Part shown: piece by piece, positions 62,100 to 64,000 of the stretch
Numbering within the stretch: position 1 is the stretch's first letter
Layout: every line of letters begins with the position of its first letter
Source of the DNA: Lacihabitans sp. CCS-44
GTDB lineage: Bacteria > Bacteroidota > Bacteroidia > Cytophagales > Spirosomataceae
DNA length: 64,000 nt
Assembly: GCF_024343735.1 (NCBI RefSeq)
Contig: NZ_RJUE01000066.1
Coordinates: 203,876 to 267,875 of the forward strand
Direction of reading: 5' to 3'
Position numbers and translations under genes: made by a program
The notes under the pieces: generated by a model
The model's input: only the letters and a program-made list of their open reading frames with translations
Databases searched by the model: none
What the model was told of the DNA's origin: nothing

Positions 62100-64000
62100 A
62101 TGAAAAAACAACTATTCGAAAAATCAAGATTTACCTTAAAGCTACTTGGTATTTTATTTGTTTTTCTACTCACGGAATCAAATGCTTATGGGCAGTGTTC
62201 CGCACCACCCGTTTACACTTCCACAGGTGGTAACAGTTCGAGAATATGCGTAGGTGGAGCCATGGCCCCTTTTACTTTGAACTTTACTGGTGCCACCTCA
62301 TTTCAGTGGCAGAGAGCTCCCATCAGTAATTTAACAACTTTTACTGACGTACCTGGTCAAACAACCAACACACTCAGTATTTCAAATGCCATCCTCGAAG
62401 ACCAGGCGGTGTACAGATTAGTGGCTAGTAATGCATGCGGCTCTACAAACTCTACAAATACCTATCAGCTTATGATAACTTCAAAGCCATCAATAAGCAC
62501 TCAACCAAAAGCGGACAATCAAGTTTGCCAAGGACAGAACCTTCTACTGTCAACTTCAGGTGCCAATGTGTCCAGGGTGGATTGGTACAAAGACGGCTCA
62601 TTACTGGTAAATACATCAGGAAAAATTGCGGGACAGGGTACCGTAAATATAAGCATTAGTAATTTTCAGTCTGCCGATGCAGGTAGTTATTATGCAGTTT
62701 ATCAGCCAAGAACAGAATGTGCAGGTTCAGCTGTGACATCTTCGACTGCTTCGGCTAGTTTGGCAACCAATATCGCATTTGCTACTCAGCCTCCTGCCTC
62801 TCAAAATATCTGTGTAGGTTCAAACCTGATGCTTGCACCCACTATTTCGGGAGCTGCAAACAGTTATCAATGGAAAAGAGGTGCCAGTAACCTCTCTGGT
62901 GAGACAAAATCTTCGTTTTCGATAAATAACGTTAATGGCCTGGCGGGTGGCAATTACTCAGTAGTTATTACAGGAACCTGCAATACAATCACAAGTGGGA
63001 ATTACGAAGTAATTGTTTCACAAAAGGCCTCAATAGGCACAAATCCAACTAGCGTAACTAAATGTGCTGGTGAAAATCATACCTTTACGGCTTCCGCATT
63101 TGGAGCGAGCCGAGTGGAATGGGTTAAAAATGGTTCGGTAATTTCCGATGGAGGAAACATCAGTGGAGCTACCACTCAAAGTTTGACAATAACAAACATT
63201 TGTTCAACTTGCGATGCCGGTACCTACGCTCTTAGGGCTTACGGAAACGGAGGCTGCTCTAGCGAAAGTGTAATCACTAACACAGCTACGTTATCTATTA
63301 ATGAACCCATTAGTATAACTTCTTCAACGCCAAGTCTTTCTAAATGCGAAGGTGAAAATGTGACATTAGAAGTAGTGGCTACTGGTGCAATTACTGGCTA
63401 TCAATGGAAAAAAGCCGGCACTCCTATTACCGGTCAGACATCAGCTAGTCTGACATTAAGCAACATAACAACGGCAGATGAAGCTGAGTACAGCGTTGAT
63501 ATTCTTGGACCTTGTGGCAACCAAACCAAATCGGGAATCATCCTTACAGTGTCAACTACAAAGGCCACCATCACTACAAATCCTGTTAATGCCATCAAAT
63601 GTGTAGGCGAAAGCCAAACTTTCACGGCAGCTGCGAGCAATGCGGGTTCTTACAAATGGCAAAAAGACGGTTCTGACCTGTCTGACGGTGGAAATATCTC
63701 TGGTAGTTCTTCATCAAGTCTGACCATTAGTAATATTTGTGCTACATGCGATGCAGGTACATACACCGTAAAAGCTTTCGGTACCGGTGCTTGTGCGAGT
63801 CAAAGTGTAACTAGTTCTTCAGCTACTTTAACTGTAAATACTCCGATAAGTATCACTTCGGTTTCTACTTCTCAAAGCAAATGCGAAGGTGAAAATGTAA
63901 CTCTCGAAGTAGTAGCCGCTGGAACAATCACTGGCTATCAGTGGAAAAAAGCCGGCAACAACATCATGGGACAAACAAATGCAAGTTTAACACTCAGCAA
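62100..64000 (+). CDS. Giant Ig-repeat surface protein, N-terminal part (runs off the window)
   Basis: At least 633 codons, open at the window end. The signal peptide ends near residue 32 (NAYGQC). The rest is a series of Ig-like domains of about 90 residues with paired Cys: (c)x(g)xNxxL and WYKDG/WQKxG followed by a YxC-type strand (for example FQWQRAP, WYKDGSLL, YQWKRGAS, YQWKKAGT). Residues repeat at about 179-residue intervals in its last part. Such proteins are surface adhesins; a type IX tail would be expected at the unseen C-terminus. ATG at 62100 is set by the signal peptide. Confidence 0.9.
   Translation, partial: MKKQLFEKSRFTLKLLGILFVFLLTESNAYGQCSAPPVYTSTGGNSSRICVGGAMAPFTLNFTGATSFQWQRAPISNLTTFTDVPGQTTNTLSISNAILEDQAVYRLVASNACGSTNSTNTYQLMITSKPSISTQPKADNQVCQGQNLLLSTSGANVSRVDWYKDGSLLVNTSGKIAGQGTVNISISNFQSADAGSYYAVYQPRTECAGSAVTSSTASASLATNIAFATQPPASQNICVGSNLMLAPTISGAANSYQWKRGASNLSGETKSSFSINNVNGLAGGNYSVVITGTCNTITSGNYEVIVSQKASIGTNPTSVTKCAGENHTFTASAFGASRVEWVKNGSVISDGGNISGATTQSLTITNICSTCDAGTYALRAYGNGGCSSESVITNTATLSINEPISITSSTPSLSKCEGENVTLEVVATGAITGYQWKKAGTPITGQTSASLTLSNITTADEAEYSVDILGPCGNQTKSGIILTVSTTKATITTNPVNAIKCVGESQTFTAAASNAGSYKWQKDGSDLSDGGNISGSSSSSLTISNICATCDAGTYTVKAFGTGACASQSVTSSSATLTVNTPISITSVSTSQSKCEGENVTLEVVAAGTITGYQWKKAGNNIMGQTNASLTLS
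63060..64000 (+). repeat. 537-bp tandem repeat unit in the adhesin gene
   Basis: AAATGTGCTGGTGAAAAT at 63060 recurs as AAATGTGTAGGCGAAAGC at 63597, and AAATGCGAAGGTGAAAATGT at 63342 recurs at 63879, each 537 bases (179 codons) on. The unit is a pair of Ig domains and continues past the window. Confidence 0.85.

Noticed and set aside
63434..63640. 68-codon minus-strand frame in the adhesin
   Set aside because: Shadow of the Ig repeat region, recurring because the DNA itself repeats.

Overview
This window looks like ordinary chromosome of a Bacteroidota member, most likely a Cytophagales-type bacterium. The supporting signs are low GC, -7 promoter boxes of the TAnnTTTG type, many secreted proteins with cleavable signal peptides, a type IX secretion tail on one protein, kinases with Y_Y_Y or propeller sensor domains, stand-alone LytTR regulators, and DUF1684, DUF2911 and DUF4292 family proteins. 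The species assignment is inference. I saw no tRNA, rRNA, CRISPR array, insertion sequence or phage gene.

Layout. 1-5.9 kb: 5' part of murB, a DUF1684 protein, monomeric NADP isocitrate dehydrogenase, an intergenic repeat element, and a histidine kinase/response regulator pair. 5.9-18.1 kb: an orphan 7TM protein, a small lipoprotein, a papain-like secreted protease, then a five-gene envelope operon (two related TANFOR-like proteins, a 1007-residue DUF11-type protein, an outer-membrane barrel and an OmpA-type protein). 18.3-21.0 kb: two genes centred on a ketoacyl-synthase III fused to a heme-oxygenase-like diiron domain. 21.5-26.4 kb: a stand-alone LytTR gene with a secreted protein, a secreted purple-acid-phosphatase-like enzyme and a small barrel. 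26.6-30.5 kb: two paralogous small FWWG membrane proteins with a LolA-like protein, a YidD-like protein and two TPR/membrane proteins. 30.7-40.1 kb: a TMTC-like TPR membrane protein and a tightly packed operon (TPR, DUF4292 lipoprotein, EnvC-like, panB, comEC, DUF2911). 40.1-44.8 kb: an oxidoreductase, a T9SS cargo protein, rpsG and rpsL. 45-51.3 kb: arsR-arsM with matching operators, a TPR protein, an NAD-dependent epimerase, a barnase/barstar pair and a PaaE-like reductase.

51.3-64.0 kb is a signalling and surface-protein hub: a NarL-type two-component pair, a LytTR gene with a BNR-repeat secreted protein, a propeller histidine kinase with a LytTR response regulator, a truncated receiver copy of that regulator, and the start of a giant Ig-repeat adhesin. 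The least expected signal is in the intergenic DNA here. A 19-bp palindromic motif (ATTCAGGGGTTTnCCCTT) occurs three times, each time exactly 42 bp upstream of a -7-like box, in front of the LytTR/BNR unit, the kinase unit and the adhesin. Separately, two arrays of three 9-bp direct repeats at exactly 21-bp spacing precede the lone receiver gene and the adhesin. Together they suggest a compact local regulon in which the regulators control their own genes and the surface proteins beside them.
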